Shown here: in pieces, positions 8,809-20,251 of the stretch
How the letters are laid out: each line of letters starts with the position of its first letter
How positions within the stretch are numbered: the stretch's first letter is position 1
Assembly: GCF_001606025.1 (NCBI RefSeq)
Contig: NZ_CP014945.1
Coordinates: forward strand, 1,984,001-2,048,000
Origin: Psychrobacter alimentarius
GTDB lineage: Bacteria; Pseudomonadota; Gammaproteobacteria; Pseudomonadales; Moraxellaceae
Direction of reading: 5' to 3'
DNA length: 64,000 bases
Position numbers and translations under genes: made by a program
Notes under the pieces: generated by a model
The model's database searches: none
Told to the model about the DNA's origin: nothing
Seen by the model: only the letters and a program-made list of their open reading frames with translations

Positions 8809-11800
8809 TTAGATAACGTTTGTAATATTCGTATCAATGTACATCTGAGTAGATATATCACTGTCTAATTGCCATACATTATATGCATGTCCACCAGTAT
8901 CTGTGACATCCACTCCTGTATCGAACCAACTTGAAGGGTTACTAGCGCCATCTGTATCACTAAGGTCATCGCCAGCGCCGCCTAAATCAACGGTATCATC
9001 ACTATCACCTTTGATATAAAGAGTAGAGCTTATATCTTCAGCTGCCACGTTCAAGGTATTCGCACCCAAACCACTGATATCGATGATATCAAGCGTTTCA
9101 GGTTGCATAAGATCCGCTAAGCTAATCACTTGATCTGCGCCCTCAAAACTTAGAACATCAAGTCCTTCACTTGAGAAAGTCAATGATGTATCAGGTAGCT
9201 CGATAGTGTCATCACTGCTATCATCAGCAAATATAAAACTATCATCGAATGGCATACTATCTGCAGTAACTGGCGCTGGAGCAGGCCAATCACTCGTAAT
9301 ATTAATGGTCAGTGTGGCTGTATCGGTATTATTAAAATCATCAACTATCGTATACTCAAACTGATCCACTTGATTGATAACATTAACATTACCATCAGGG
9401 GTATAGAAATACGAACCATCTGGTTTGATCGTAAGCGTACCGAAGTCGCCGTCTATGAGGGTAGCACCAGTAACAGCTACACCATCAACTGATGAAACAA
9501 CAGTCGATAAAGTTACATCATCATTGTCACTGATAACATTGCCAACCGCAGCTTGCGAACCATAAGTGCCTGGTACATCTGGATCAATCTCAGTCACGAT
9601 GGCTTTTATCGTATGATTTGGTACCACACCAAGAAGTCCACCAGCTCTACCATTAATACGATAGTTACCTGCTTCTAGACCATCTATAGAGAAGCGTGTA
9701 GCATCACCAAGGATACCAATGACTTCAATTAAGCTGCCACCTGAAGAGCTATCTATAGTTTCCCAAGTACCATTAGCCCTCTGCTTCTGTAGAATAACGG
9801 TAGCACTGTCAAGAATACTTATTCCGCCTGCTGTTATAGCAATATCAGCAGAACCTACATTGCCTGCAGCAATGTCAAACGAAACGCTCGTATTCGTGAA
9901 ACCAGTCAATGCTGTGTCAGAATCTTGAAGATTCTCGACAGTTGTCAAAGGCTCAACAATCAATTTGGTACCTGCTATATCATCCACTGCATCAATTGGG
10001 AAATTGACCGCTGGATAATCACTATTGATGCCCACGGTAAGTGTTGCGCTGTCGGTGCTACTAGTGATCGGATCAACAATGATATATACGAACTCGTCCA
10101 TCTGTCCAATTTCACTAACAGTCGAGTTTGGCGTATAAGTATACGCACCATCAGAGTTGATGATTAAAGTACCATGGTCACCTATGATAGTAGTGTTACC
10201 AGTAGAATTAACTGGCTGACCATTAACCTCTGTGACTATGGTCGATTGCGTTGCAACGTCATTATCATCAATGACATTACCAGTGGCAGCTTCCGTAGTG
10301 ATCGTGCCAACCACTGATGGATCAGTCTCAGTGATGATTGCCCTAATAGTACCAGTTTCTAGCACACCAATTAGTCCACCAACATTACCGTTGATACGGT
10401 ATTCACCCGCTGGGAGATCTTCTATCCTAAAGCCTGCTCCCTCACCAAAGAGACCAAGTACGTTGATCAAGCCAATATTACTAGAATTGGCGACGTTAAC
10501 GTAGTTACCACTAGCATCTTTCACTTGCAGAACCAAGCTACTTCTATCGACAATTTCAGCTAAACCACCTCCAGACAAGGTAATTACTGCCGTACCTGTA
10601 CTGCCTTCAGCGATATCAAAGCTAACTGTAGGTCTAGCATTACCTATGCCTAACACGTTTATGAGTGAGGCAGCTGTGTTTTGTAGATTCTCAGTAGTCG
10701 TCACTGGCGTAACGATAATTTCTGCTGTATCAAAATCGTCCACTGCATCTATACTGACAGGCGCTGTGATATCACCCACAGTGGCACTGATTGTGGCTAT
10801 CGGACTGGTGTTACCCGCCTGATCGGTCACGCTTGCGGTGACCGTCAATACCTCACCTTCTGCAGGCGGCGTCACGGCGGTGTCATAGCCGTTATCAAGC
10901 ATGTCTTGGGTTACTGGGATTTCTAACCCGTTTACAGTGAGGGTGTCACCCACCAAAGCATTGATCGGTAAGCTCACATTCACGATCACATCGCCATCTT
11001 CATTCAAGTCAAAGCCATTGATGGTGTCATCATCATTGCCAATCACCACAGCTGGGATGCCTGGCGCTGTGATATCACCCACAGTGGCACTGATTGTGGC
11101 TATCGGACTGGTGTTACCCGCCTGATCGGTCACGCTTGCGGTGACCGTCAATACCTCACCTTCTGCAGGCGGCGTCACGGCGGTGTCATAGCCGTTATCA
11201 AGCATGTCTTGGGTTACTGGGATTTCTAACCCGTTTACAGTGAGGGTGTCACCCACCAAAGCATTGATCGGTAAGCTCACATTCACGATCACATCGCCAT
11301 CTTCATTCAAGTCAAAGCCATTGATGGTGTCATCATCATTGCCAATCACCACAGCTGGGATGCCTGGCGCTGTGATATCACCCACAGTGGCACTGATTGT
11401 GGCTATCGGACTGGTGTTACCTGCCTGATCGGTCACGCTTGCGGTGACCGTCAATACCTCACCTTCTGCAGGCGGCGTCACGGCGGTGTCATAGCCGTTA
11501 TCAAGCATGTCTTGGGTTACTGGGATTTCTAACCCGTTTACAGTGAGGGTGTCACCCACCAAAGCATTGATCGGTAAGCTCACATTCACGATCACATCGC
11601 CATCTTCATTCAAGTCAAAGCCATTGATGGTGTCATCATCATTGCCAATCACCACAGCTGGGATGCCTGGCGCTGTGATATCACCCACAGTGGCACTGAT
11701 TGTGGCTATCGGACTGGTGTTACCCGCCTGATCGGTCACGCTTGCGGTGACCGTCAATACCTCACCTTCTGCAGGCGGCGTCACGGCGGTGTCATAGCCG

Positions 11801-14800
11801 TTATCAAGCATGTCTTGGGTTACTGGGATTTCTAACCCGTTTACAGTGAGGGTGTCACCCACCAAAGCATTGATCGGTAAGCTCACATTCACGATCACAT
11901 CGCCATCTTCATTCAAGTCAAAGCCATTGATGGTGTCATCATCATTGCCAATCACCACAGCTGGGATGCCTGGCGCTGTGATATCACCCACAGTGGCACT
12001 GATTGTGGCTATCGGACTGGTGTTACCCGCCTGATCGGTCACGCTTGCGGTGACCGTCAATACCTCACCTTCTGCAGGCGGCGTCACGGCGGTGTCATAG
12101 CCGTTATCAAGCATGTCTTGGGTTACTGGGATTTCTAACCCGTTTACAGTGAGGGTGTCACCCACCAAAGCATTGATCGGTAAGCTCACATTCACGATCA
12201 CATCGCCATCTTCATTCAAGTCAAAGCCATTGATGGTGTCATCATCATTGCCAATCACCACAGCTGGGATGCCTGGCGCTGTGATATCACCCACAGTGGC
12301 ACTGATTGTGGCTATCGGACTGGTGTTACCCGCCTGATCGGTCACGCTTGCGGTGACCGTCAATACCTCACCTTCTGCAGGCGGCGTCACGGCGGTGTCA
12401 TAGCCGTTATCAAGCATGTCTTGGGTTACTGGGATTTCTAACCCGTTTACAGTGAGGGTGTCACCCACCAAAGCATTGATCGGTAAGCTCACATTCACGA
12501 TCACATCGCCATCTTCATTCAAGTCAAAGCCATTGATGGTGTCATCATCATTGCCAATCACCACAGCTGGGATGCCTGGCGCTGTGATATCATCCACAGT
12601 GGCACTGATTGTGGCTATCGGACTGGTGTTACCCGCCTGATCGGTCACGCTTGCGGTGACCGTCAATACCTCACCTTCTGCAGGCGGCGTCACGGCGGTG
12701 TCATAGCCGTTATCAAGCATGTCTTGGGTTACTGGGATTTCTAACCCGTTTACAGTGAGGGTGTCACCCACCAAAGCATTGATCGGTAAGCTCACATTCA
12801 CGATCACATCGCCATCTTCATTCAAGTCAAAGCCATTGATGGTGTCATCATCATTGCCAATCACCACAGCTGGGATGCCTGGCGCTGTGATATCACCCAC
12901 AGTGGCACTGATTGTGGCTATCGGACTGGTGTTACCTGCCTGATCGGTCACGCTTGCGGTGACCGTCAATACCTCACCTTCTGCAGGCGGCGTCACGGCG
13001 GTGTCATAGCCGTTATCAAGCATGTCTTGGGTTACTGGGATTTCTAACCCGTTTACAGTGAGGGTGTCACCCACCAAAGCATTGATCGGTAAGCTCACAT
13101 TCACGATCACATCGCCATCTTCATTCAAGTCAAAGCCATTGATGGTGTCATCATCATTGCCAATCACCACAGCTGGGATGCCTGGCGCTGTGATATCACC
13201 CACAGTGGCACTGATTGTGGCTATCGGACTGGTGTTACCTGCCTGATCGGTCACGCTTGCGGTGACCGTCAATACCTCACCTTCTGCAGGCGGCGTCACG
13301 GCGGTGTCATAGCCGTTATCAAGCATGTCTTGGGTTACTGGGATTTCTAACCCGTTTACAGTGAGGGTGTCACCCACCAAAGCATTGATCGGTAAGCTCA
13401 CATTCACGATCACATCGCCATCTTCATTCAAGTCAAAGCCATTGATGGTGTCATCATCATTGCCAATCACCACAGCTGGGATGCCTGGCGCTGTGATATC
13501 ACCCACAGTGGCACTGATTGTGGCTATCGGACTGGTGTTACCTGCCTGATCGGTCACGCTTGCGGTGACCGTCAATACCTCACCTTCTGCAGGCGGCGTC
13601 ACGGCGGTGTCATAGCCGTTATCAAGCATGTCTTGGGTTACTGGGATTTCTAACCCGTTTACAGTGAGGGTGTCACCCACCAAAGCATTGATCGGTAAGC
13701 TCACATTCACGATCACATCGCCATCTTCATTCAAGTCAAAGCCATTGATGGTGTCATCATCATTGCCAATCACCACAGCTGGGATGCCTGGCGCTGTGAT
13801 ATCACCCACAGTGGCACTGATTGTGGCTATCGGACTGGTGTTACCTGCCTGATCGGTCACGCTTGCGGTGACCGTCAATACCTCACCTTCTGCAGGCGGC
13901 GTCACGGCGGTGTCATAGCCGTTATCAAGCATGTCTTGGGTTACTGGGATTTCTAACCCGTTTACAGTGAGGGTGTCACCCACCAAAGCATTGATCGGTA
14001 AGCTCACATTCACGATCACATCGCCATCTTCATTCAAGTCAAAGCCATTGATGGTGTCATCATCATTGCCAATCACCACAGCTGGGATGCCTGGCGCTGT
14101 GATATCACCCACAGTGGCACTGATTGTGGCTATCGGACTGGTGTTACCCGCCTGATCGGTCACGCTTGCGGTGACCGTCAATACCTCACCTTCTGCAGGC
14201 GGCGTCACGGCGGTGTCATAGCCGTTATCAAGCATGTCTTGGGTTACTGGGATTTCTAACCCGTTTACAGTGAGGGTGTCACCCACCAAAGCATTGATCG
14301 GTAAGCTCACATTCACGATCACATCGCCATCTTCATTCAAGTCAAAGCCATTGATGGTGTCATCATCATTGCCAATCACCACAGCTGGGATGCCTGGCGC
14401 TGTGATATCACCCACAGTGGCACTGATTGTGGCTATCGGACTGGTGTTACCTGCCTGATCGGTCACGCTTGCGGTGACCGTCAATACCTCGCCTTCTGCA
14501 GGCGGCGTCACGGCGGTGTCATAGCCGTTATCAAGCATGTCTTGGGTTACTGGGATTTCTAACCCGTTTACAGTGAGGGTGTCACCCACCAAAGCATTGA
14601 TCGGTAAGCTCACATTCACGATCACATCGCCATCTTCATTCAAGTCAAAGCCATTGATGGTGTCATCATCATTGCCAATCACCACAGCTGGGATGCCTGG
14701 CGCTGTGATATCACCCACAGTGGCACTGATTGTGGCTATCGGACTGGTGTTACCTGCCTGATCGGTCACGCTTGCGGTGACCGTCAATACCTCACCTTCT

Positions 14801-17800
14801 GCAGGCGGCGTCACGGCGGTGTCATAGCCGTTATCAAGCATGTCTTGGGTTACTGGGATTTCTAACCCGTTTACAGTGAGGGTGTCACCCACCAAAGCAT
14901 TGATCGGTAAGCTCACATTCACGATCACATCGCCATCTTCATTCAAGTCAAAGCCATTGATGGTGTCATCATCATTGCCAATCACCACAGCTGGGATGCC
15001 TGGCGCTGTGATATCATCCACAGTGGCACTGATTGTGGCTATCGGACTGGTGTTACCCGCCTGATCGGTCACGCTTGCGGTGACCGTCAATACCTCACCT
15101 TCTGCAGGCGGCGTCACGGCGGTGTCATAGCCGTTATCAAGCATGTCTTGGGTTACTGGGATTTCTAACCCGTTTACAGTGAGGGTGTCACCCACCAAAG
15201 CATTGATCGGTAAGCTCACATTCACGATCACATCGCCATCTTCATTCAAGTCAAAGCCATTGATGGTGTCATCATCATTGCCAATCACCACAGCTGGGAT
15301 GCCTGGCGCTGTGATATTACCCACAGTGGCACTGATTGTGGCTATCGGACTGGTGTTACCTGCCTGATCGGTCACGCTTGCGGTGACCGTCAATACCTCA
15401 CCTTCTGCAGGCGGCGTCACGGCGGTGTCATAGCCGTTATCAAGCATGTCTTGGGTTACTGGGATTTCTAACCCGTTTACAGTGAGGGTGTCACCCACCA
15501 AAGCATTGATCGGTAAGCTCACATTCACGATCACATCGCCATCTTCATTCAAGTCAAAGCCATTGATGGTGTCATCATCATTGCCAATCACCACAGCTGG
15601 GATGCCTGGCGCTGTGATATCACCCACAGTGGCACTGATTGTGGCTATCGGACTGGTGTTACCTGCCTGATCGGTCACGCTTGCGGTGACCGTCAATACC
15701 TCACCTTCTGCAGGCGGCGTCACGGCGGTGTCATAGCCGTTATCAAGCATGTCTTGGGTTACTGGGATTTCTAACCCGTTTACAGTGAGGGTGTCACCCA
15801 CCAAAGCATTGATCGGTAAGCTCACATTCACGATCACATCGCCATCTTCATTCAAGTCAAAGCCATTGATGGTGTCATCATCATTGCCAATCACCACAGC
15901 TGGGATGCCTGGCGCTGTGATATCACCCACAGTGGCACTGATTGTGGCTATCGGACTGGTGTTACCTGCCTGATCGGTCACGCTTGCGGTGACCGTCAAT
16001 ACCTCACCTTCTGCAGGCGGCGTCACGGCGGTGTCATAGCCGTTATCAAGCATGTCTTGGGTTACTGGGATTTCTAACCCGTTTACAGTGAGGGTGTCAC
16101 CCACCAAAGCATTGATCGGTAAGCTCACATTCACGATCACATCGCCATCTTCATTCAAGTCAAAGCCATTGATGGTGTCATCATCATTGCCAATCACCAC
16201 AGCTGGGATGCCTGGCGCTGTGATATCACCCACAGTGGCACTGATTGTGGCTATCGGACTGGTGTTACCTGCCTGATCGGTCACGCTTGCGGTGACCGTC
16301 AATACCTCACCTTCTGCAGGCGGCGTCACGGCGGTGTCATAGCCGTTATCAAGCATGTCTTGGGTTACTGGGATTTCTAACCCGTTTACAGTGAGGGTGT
16401 CACCCACCAAAGCATTGATCGGTAAGCTCACATTCACGATCACATCGCCATCTTCATTCAAGTCAAAGCCATTGATGGTGTCATCATCATTGCCAATCAC
16501 CACAGCTGGGATGCCTGGCGCTGTGATATCACCCACAGTGGCACTGATTGTGGCTATCGGACTGGTGTTACCCGCCTGATCGGTCACGCTTGCGGTGACC
16601 GTCAATACCTCACCTTCTGCAGGCGGCGTCACGGCGGTGTCATAGCCGTTATCAAGCATGTCTTGGGTTACTGGGATTTCTAACCCGTTTACAGTGAGGG
16701 TGTCACCCACCAAAGCATTGATCGGTAAGCTCACATTCACGATCACATCGCCATCTTCATTCAAGTCAAAGCCATTGATGGTGTCATCATCATTGCCAAT
16801 CACCACAGCTGGGATGCCTGGCGCTGTGATATCACCCACAGTGGCACTGATTGTGGCTATCGGACTGGTGTTACCTGCCTGATCGGTCACGCTTGCGGTG
16901 ACCGTCAATACCTCGCCTTCTGCAGGCGGCGTCACGGCGGTGTCATAGCCGTTATCAAGCATGTCTTGGGTTACTGGGATTTCTAACCCGTTTACAGTGA
17001 GGGTGTCACCCACCAAAGCATTGATCGGTAAGCTCACATTCACGATCACATCGCCATCTTCATTCAAGTCAAAGCCATTGATGGTGTCATCATCATTGCC
17101 AATCACCACAGCTGGGATGCCTGGCGCTGTGATATCACCCACAGTGGCACTGATTGTGGCTATCGGACTGGTGTTACCTGCCTGATCGGTCACGCTTGCG
17201 GTGACCGTCAATACCTCACCTTCTGCAGGCGGCGTCACGGCGGTGTCATAGCCGTTATCAAGCATGTCTTGGGTTACTGGGATTTCTAACCCGTTTACAG
17301 TGAGGGTGTCACCCACCAAAGCATTGATCGGTAAGCTCACATTCACGATCACATCGCCATCTTCATTCAAGTCAAAGCCATTGATGGTGTCATCATCATT
17401 GCCAATCACCACAGCTGGGATGCCTGGCGCTGTGGTGTCTAGGGCATTTTCTGTGCCTGGATCGGATACGTTACCCGCATCATCAGTTAACGTGGCGCTG
17501 ACCTCTTCACCATTGGTTAAGGCAGGATCAAGCACGGCCGTAAAGACACCGTCTACAATCGTGCCTTCAATCACACCAGTTGGTGTGGTGATGACAACCG
17601 CAGCCCCTTCTTCACCCGTGACGGTCACTGAGTCGCCATCATCATTGATAGTTACCACAGGGGCATCAGGCGCGGTGATGTCCACTATAATATTGGTAGT
17701 CGCAGTGGAAGTGTTCCCTGCAGTATTTGTAGCCGTCGCTGTCAACGTTTCCGCACCTTCACCCATGGCGTCCACGTCGGCTTGATCGACAAGAACACTC

Positions 17801-19077
17801 CAGTTGCCATCGGCATCGACAAGGGCGGTACCAATGAGCGCCCCTGCTCCATTGGTCAAGGTGATGGTATCCCCTTCTGTGCCTGTTCCTGTGACGGTAA
17901 AGCCTGCAGCGACTTCAGCGGCATTGACAATGTCATCGCCTGCAATTGGCGTATCAATCGTTGGGGCATCAGCGTCTGCATCAGCATCAGCATCAGCATC
18001 AGCATCAGCGTCTGCATCTGCATCTGCATCTGCATCAGCATCAGCGTCGGCGTCAGCGTCAGCATCAGCGTCGGCGTCAGCATCAGCGTCGGCGTCAGCG
18101 TCGGCGTCAGCGTCAGCGTCGGCGTCAGCGTCGGCGTCAGCGTCGGCGTCAGCGTCGGCGTCAGCGTCGGCGTCGGCATCAGCGTCTGCATCAGCATCGG
18201 CATCGGCGTCTGCATCAGTATCAGCATCAGCATCAGCATCGGCATCGGCATCGGCATCGGCATCGGCGTCTGCATCAGCATCGGCATCGGCGTCTGCATC
18301 GGCGTCTGCATCGGCGTCTGCATCGGCGTCTGCATCGGCGTCTGCATCGGCATCAGCATCAGCATCAGCATCAGCATCAGCGTCGGCATCGGCATCGGCA
18401 TCGGCATCGGCATCGGCATCTGCATCGGCATCTGCATCGGCATCTGCATCGGCGTCAGCATCGGCGTCAGCATCGGCGTCTGCATCAGCATCAGCATCAG
18501 CATCAGCGTCTGCGTCTGCATCAGCATCGGCATCAGCATCGGCATCGGCGTCTGCATCGGCGTCTGCATCAGCGTCTGCATCGGCATCGGCATCGGCGTC
18601 TGCATCGGCGTCTGCATCAGCGTCTGCATCGGCATCAGCATCAGCATCGGCGTCACTGTCATCGTTATCGTCATTAGAGAAAGCAGCGGTAGCAAGGCCT
18701 ATTCCTGCAAGACCCGCCAACCAAGGCAGCGCATTAAAAGCGCCAGACTCCGTAGCTCCTACCCACCAAGGCGAAACCTGCGCATCTCCGCCCAATGATT
18801 GTCCTTGTATCTCACCTGCTTCTAACTCAGTGACATAGTCAGCAACTTCACCAGTATCAGGAACATAGTAGTAATAACTACCATCTTCCGCGACACCGAT
18901 AAGCGCACTCTCAGTAGCATCGTAGAATCCCTCAATAATCAGATCAGGATCGACACTATCACTTTCAAAAGAAATCTGAAGGTCTTGACCGACACGTTTA
19001 GTAATAATGTTGTTGGGGGCGTAACCCGTTGACTCATCAAGAAACTCATAGTTAATTTTATCGGTAGCTTGGAGCAC
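8809..19077 (-). CDS. Giant BapA/LapA-type Ig-repeat adhesin (5' end displaced by a frameshift)
   Basis: The open frame codes for 3422 aa from a GTG at 19077. The natural start is almost certainly the ATG at 19198 (AAGGA upstream); a 37-bp tandem duplication at 19056-19129 shifts the frame. With one copy removed the protein would be about 3450 aa. Order: BapA prefix-like N-terminal domain; hydrophobic segment with [15 protein letters not shown]; about 228 residues of alternating Asp-Ala; two bacterial Ig-like domains; 22 Ig-like repeats of 101 aa; two related modules of about 240 aa each starting IDAVDD; a C-terminal type I secretion-like domain ([17 protein letters not shown], then GDSDDTVDL). 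It should be a surface adhesin for attachment and biofilm formation, exported by the ABC/TolC system of this locus. The GTG has no ribosome-binding site, so this allele may be off. No classical RTX nonapeptide array is seen. Confidence 0.85.
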   Translation of the reverse strand: MLQATDKINYEFLDESTGYAPNNIITKRVGQDLQISFESDSVDPDLIIEGFYDATESALIGVAEDGSYYYYVPDTGEVADYVTELEAGEIQGQSLGGDAQVSPWWVGATESGAFNALPWLAGLAGIGLATAAFSNDDNDDSDADADADADADADADADADADADADADADADADADADADADADADADADADADADADADADADADADADADADADADADADADADADADADADADADADADADADADADADADADADADADADADADADADADADADADADADADTDADADADADADADADADADADADADADADADADADADADADADADADADADADADADADADADADADADADADADADADADADAPTIDTPIAGDDIVNAAEVAAGFTVTGTGTEGDTITLTNGAGALIGTALVDADGNWSVLVDQADVDAMGEGAETLTATATNTAGNTSTATTNIIVDITAPDAPVVTINDDGDSVTVTGEEGAAVVITTPTGVIEGTIVDGVFTAVLDPALTNGEEVSATLTDDAGNVSDPGTENALDTTAPGIPAVVIGNDDDTINGFDLNEDGDVIVNVSLPINALVGDTLTVNGLEIPVTQDMLDNGYDTAVTPPAEGEVLTVTASVTDQAGNTSPIATISATVGDITAPGIPAVVIGNDDDTINGFDLNEDGDVIVNVSLPINALVGDTLTVNGLEIPVTQDMLDNGYDTAVTPPAEGEVLTVTASVTDQAGNTSPIATISATVGDITAPGIPAVVIGNDDDTINGFDLNEDGDVIVNVSLPINALVGDTLTVNGLEIPVTQDMLDNGYDTAVTPPAEGEVLTVTASVTDQAGNTSPIATISATVGDITAPGIPAVVIGNDDDTINGFDLNEDGDVIVNVSLPINALVGDTLTVNGLEIPVTQDMLDNGYDTAVTPPAEGEVLTVTASVTDQAGNTSPIATISATVGDITAPGIPAVVIGNDDDTINGFDLNEDGDVIVNVSLPINALVGDTLTVNGLEIPVTQDMLDNGYDTAVTPPAEGEVLTVTASVTDQAGNTSPIATISATVGDITAPGIPAVVIGNDDDTINGFDLNEDGDVIVNVSLPINALVGDTLTVNGLEIPVTQDMLDNGYDTAVTPPAEGEVLTVTASVTDQAGNTSPIATISATVGDITAPGIPAVVIGNDDDTINGFDLNEDGDVIVNVSLPINALVGDTLTVNGLEIPVTQDMLDNGYDTAVTPPAEGEVLTVTASVTDQAGNTSPIATISATVGNITAPGIPAVVIGNDDDTINGFDLNEDGDVIVNVSLPINALVGDTLTVNGLEIPVTQDMLDNGYDTAVTPPAEGEVLTVTASVTDQAGNTSPIATISATVDDITAPGIPAVVIGNDDDTINGFDLNEDGDVIVNVSLPINALVGDTLTVNGLEIPVTQDMLDNGYDTAVTPPAEGEVLTVTASVTDQAGNTSPIATISATVGDITAPGIPAVVIGNDDDTINGFDLNEDGDVIVNVSLPINALVGDTLTVNGLEIPVTQDMLDNGYDTAVTPPAEGEVLTVTASVTDQAGNTSPIATISATVGDITAPGIPAVVIGNDDDTINGFDLNEDGDVIVNVSLPINALVGDTLTVNGLEIPVTQDMLDNGYDTAVTPPAEGEVLTVTASVTDQAGNTSPIATISATVGDITAPGIPAVVIGNDDDTINGFDLNEDGDVIVNVSLPINALVGDTLTVNGLEIPVTQDMLDNGYDTAVTPPAEGEVLTVTASVTDQAGNTSPIATISATVGDITAPGIPAVVIGNDDDTINGFDLNEDGDVIVNVSLPINALVGDTLTVNGLEIPVTQDMLDNGYDTAVTPPAEGEVLTVTASVTDQAGNTSPIATISATVGDITAPGIPAVVIGNDDDTINGFDLNEDGDVIVNVSLPINALVGDTLTVNGLEIPVTQDMLDNGYDTAVTPPAEGEVLTVTASVTDQAGNTSPIATISATVGDITAPGIPAVVIGNDDDTINGFDLNEDGDVIVNVSLPINALVGDTLTVNGLEIPVTQDMLDNGYDTAVTPPAEGEVLTVTASVTDQAGNTSPIATISATVGDITAPGIPAVVIGNDDDTINGFDLNEDGDVIVNVSLPINALVGDTLTVNGLEIPVTQDMLDNGYDTAVTPPAEGEVLTVTASVTDQAGNTSPIATISATVDDITAPGIPAVVIGNDDDTINGFDLNEDGDVIVNVSLPINALVGDTLTVNGLEIPVTQDMLDNGYDTAVTPPAEGEVLTVTASVTDQAGNTSPIATISATVGDITAPGIPAVVIGNDDDTINGFDLNEDGDVIVNVSLPINALVGDTLTVNGLEIPVTQDMLDNGYDTAVTPPAEGEVLTVTASVTDQAGNTSPIATISATVGDITAPGIPAVVIGNDDDTINGFDLNEDGDVIVNVSLPINALVGDTLTVNGLEIPVTQDMLDNGYDTAVTPPAEGEVLTVTASVTDQAGNTSPIATISATVGDITAPGIPAVVIGNDDDTINGFDLNEDGDVIVNVSLPINALVGDTLTVNGLEIPVTQDMLDNGYDTAVTPPAEGEVLTVTASVTDQAGNTSPIATISATVGDITAPGIPAVVIGNDDDTINGFDLNEDGDVIVNVSLPINALVGDTLTVNGLEIPVTQDMLDNGYDTAVTPPAEGEVLTVTASVTDQAGNTSPIATISATVGDITAPGIPAVVIGNDDDTINGFDLNEDGDVIVNVSLPINALVGDTLTVNGLEIPVTQDMLDNGYDTAVTPPAEGEVLTVTASVTDQAGNTSPIATISATVGDITAPVSIDAVDDFDTAEIIVTPVTTTENLQNTAASLINVLGIGNARPTVSFDIAEGSTGTAVITLSGGGLAEIVDRSSLVLQVKDASGNYVNVANSSNIGLINVLGLFGEGAGFRIEDLPAGEYRINGNVGGLIGVLETGTIRAIITETDPSVVGTITTEAATGNVIDDNDVATQSTIVTEVNGQPVNSTGNTTIIGDHGTLIINSDGAYTYTPNSTVSEIGQMDEFVYIIVDPITSSTDSATLTVGINSDYPAVNFPIDAVDDIAGTKLIVEPLTTVENLQDSDTALTGFTNTSVSFDIAAGNVGSADIAITAGGISILDSATVILQKQRANGTWETIDSSSGGSLIEVIGILGDATRFSIDGLEAGNYRINGRAGGLLGVVPNHTIKAIVTEIDPDVPGTYGSQAAVGNVISDNDDVTLSTVVSSVDGVAVTGATLIDGDFGTLTIKPDGSYFYTPDGNVNVINQVDQFEYTIVDDFNNTDTATLTINITSDWPAPAPVTADSMPFDDSFIFADDSSDDTIELPDTSLTFSSEGLDVLSFEGADQVISLADLMQPETLDIIDISGLGANTLNVAAEDISSTLYIKGDSDDTVDLGGAGDDLSDTDGASNPSSWFDTGVDVTDTGGHAYNVWQLDSDISTQMYIDTNITNVI
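10760..17425 (-). repeat. 22 tandem units of 303 bp coding for Ig-like domains
   Basis: Exactly 22 units with a 303-bp period (101 codons) are nearly identical at the DNA level. The few differences are single bases: C or T in TTAC(C/T)GCC/TGCC, A or G in CTC(A/G)CC, TCACCC to TCATCC in two units, and ATCACC to ATTACC in one. They change the protein only at the domain junction (VGD, VDD or VGN). Each domain contains [15 protein letters not shown] and [12 protein letters not shown], typical of adhesin Ig-like modules. The array makes the gene prone to copy-number change by recombination. Confidence 0.97.
17965..18654 (-). repeat. Hexanucleotide array coding for poly(Asp-Ala)
   Basis: About 690 bp consist of 6-bp units of the form GATGC(A/C/T), GACGC(A/C/T) on the coding strand, translating to alternating Asp and Ala with a single Thr replacing an Ala. 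The codon wobble positions vary (GCA, GCC, GCT; GAT, GAC) in higher-order blocks, so the run is not a pure microsatellite. It forms an acidic, probably extended linker between the N-terminal hydrophobic segment and the Ig-like domains. The period also leaves long stop-free frames on both strands; these are by-products, not genes. Confidence 0.95.
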
Positions 19078-19129
19078 CGTAGGAGTACCGTCTTTTATCG
19101 GTAGCTTGGAGCACCGTAGGAGTACCGTC
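19056..19129 (-). repeat. 37-bp perfect tandem duplication inside the adhesin 5' end
   Basis: Positions 19056-19092 and 19093-19129 are identical 37-bp copies. As 37 is not a multiple of three, the second copy shifts the frame: the frame from the ATG at 19198 ends at a TAA at 19058. Removing one copy joins the N-terminal residues MSTINIKVNGQAETVAEHT directly to the long downstream frame. It could be a reversible slipped-strand switch, a fixed mutation or an assembly artefact. Confidence 0.9.
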
Positions 19130-19198
19130 TTGTGTCACAACTGTATGTTCAGCAACGGTTTCGGCTTGGCCGTTTACCTTGATATTTATAGTGCTCAT
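19058..19198 (-). pseudogene. Detached true 5' end of the giant adhesin gene (46 codons)
   Basis: This is the frame from the ATG at 19198, with AAGGA seven to eight bases upstream. It begins MSTINIKVNGQAETVAEHT, which fits the start of BapA-prefix domains, reaches LQATDK in frame, and then enters the second 37-bp copy out of frame and stops after 46 codons. It overlaps the downstream adhesin frame in another phase. It is listed separately so the natural translation start is not lost; functionally it belongs to the adhesin gene. Confidence 0.8.
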
Positions 19199-19261
19199 AA
19201 AATCATCCTTAATTAATTAATTCTAAATAAAATAAGTATCGACTTAGAATAAAGATTTGAT

Positions 19262-20251
19262 TCAGTTAACTTTTTCACTAACAGTGGCGACAACTCGGCG
19301 GTTGTTTTGGCGTCCTTCTTCAGTATCATTGGTATCAATTGGCATCGCCTCTCCGTACCCTACGGTACGTAAACGTGAAGGCTGCATACCATATTTATCT
19401 ACTAAAATATTTTTCACTGTATTTGCACGCTTTTGAGAAAGCTGCAAGTTATAGCTTTCAGAACCTCGACTGTCTGTATGACCTTCCACAGTGATATTGG
19501 TTCTTGGATAAGACTGAATAAAACTGGCCATACCATCTAGCACAGCGCTATTGTTGTTTTTCAAGTTCGCGCTATCAAAATCAAATAACACACTGAATTG
19601 TTTAAGATCACTTGTATCTACTGGCGTATTGACTATAGGTTTCTTGAATGATTTTTTTGGTAGATTTTGATTTGGCAATGGCTGACTGAGTAGCGTTTGA
19701 CTTGTCATGCTACAGTCTGATGGCATACGACTGATTTGATGCGTCTGGCGATTGGCTTGGCTCAATGATGACAAGGCTTCGTTGGCTGATATTTGCTGAA
19801 GAACAGGTTTGCCCGTTGCTGTTAAGCTAACTCTTATATAAGTTGTTTTTTGAGGAAGGAATTGAAAACTTTCTGAATAAGAAACAATGTCTCCATTTTC
19901 TTTTAAGACTGACGCATTGATGATTTGTGCGTTATCACAAATGATTTTTTCCGAGTAATGACCATTGTCTAGACTGGTTTGAAAAATATTATCCAGTCCA
20001 ATACCTATATTGATATTATTTTTCTTCTCATTGTGAGCGTCTCGAAAAAAAACAATTCTACGCTCATTTACTTTTAGATCACTATCATTAGGCAAGCGAA
20101 ATAATTCACCACTTTTTTCCCAACCAACTTGATTAACTCGCTGAGTATCACCAGAGGAAAATTTTATTTTATCATTTGGTACAGTTTGACAGCCTACCAA
20201 ACCTACCAATGTGAACAATGTCGTCGATAATAGTAAACCTTTACTGTCCAT
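19262..20251 (-). CDS. OmpA-family outer membrane lipoprotein
   Basis: This 329-aa protein has an N-terminal hydrophobic segment ending in a lipobox (LVGC, Cys at about residue 21), so it should be lipid-anchored, probably in the outer membrane. Residues 22-200 are not recognised. Residues about 215-325 form an OmpA C-terminal peptidoglycan-binding domain: VLFDFDSANLK, then EGHTDSRGSESYN with the Asp, and QNNRRV with the Arg that contact diaminopimelate. It likely ties the outer membrane to the cell wall and may stabilise the secretion or adhesin machinery. The start has AGGA nine bases upstream. It lies just upstream of the adhesin gene (63 bp before the natural ATG), suggesting one transcript. 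OmpA-like proteins are common next to Bap/Lap adhesins. Confidence 0.85.
   Translation of the reverse strand: MDSKGLLLSTTLFTLVGLVGCQTVPNDKIKFSSGDTQRVNQVGWEKSGELFRLPNDSDLKVNERRIVFFRDAHNEKKNNINIGIGLDNIFQTSLDNGHYSEKIICDNAQIINASVLKENGDIVSYSESFQFLPQKTTYIRVSLTATGKPVLQQISANEALSSLSQANRQTHQISRMPSDCSMTSQTLLSQPLPNQNLPKKSFKKPIVNTPVDTSDLKQFSVLFDFDSANLKNNNSAVLDGMASFIQSYPRTNITVEGHTDSRGSESYNLQLSQKRANTVKNILVDKYGMQPSRLRTVGYGEAMPIDTNDTEEGRQNNRRVVATVSEKVN

Noticed and set aside
10760..17425. Regular repeats considered as a CRISPR or satellite array
   Set aside because: Units are 303 bp, contiguous without spacers, and stay in one coding frame with Ig-like protein content.
10901..17785. Series of identical 74-aa (one 173-aa) plus-strand frames repeated every 303 bp
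   Set aside because: They are antisense shadows of the 101-aa Ig-like repeats of the adhesin; they repeat with the array and have no ribosome-binding sites or known family.
18690..18760. Possible LapG-type cleavage site (ATAAF) in the adhesin N-terminal region
   Set aside because: The residues resemble but do not match the usual TAAG-type site, and no LapG/LapD genes are in the window, so periplasmic proteolytic release is not supported.
17782..18838. Long plus- and minus-strand frames rich in Ser-Ala, Ile-Ser, His-Gln-Arg or Met-Pro-Leu repeats
   Set aside because: A 6-bp array leaves several frames free of stops; these are by-products of the Asp-Ala coding hexamers.
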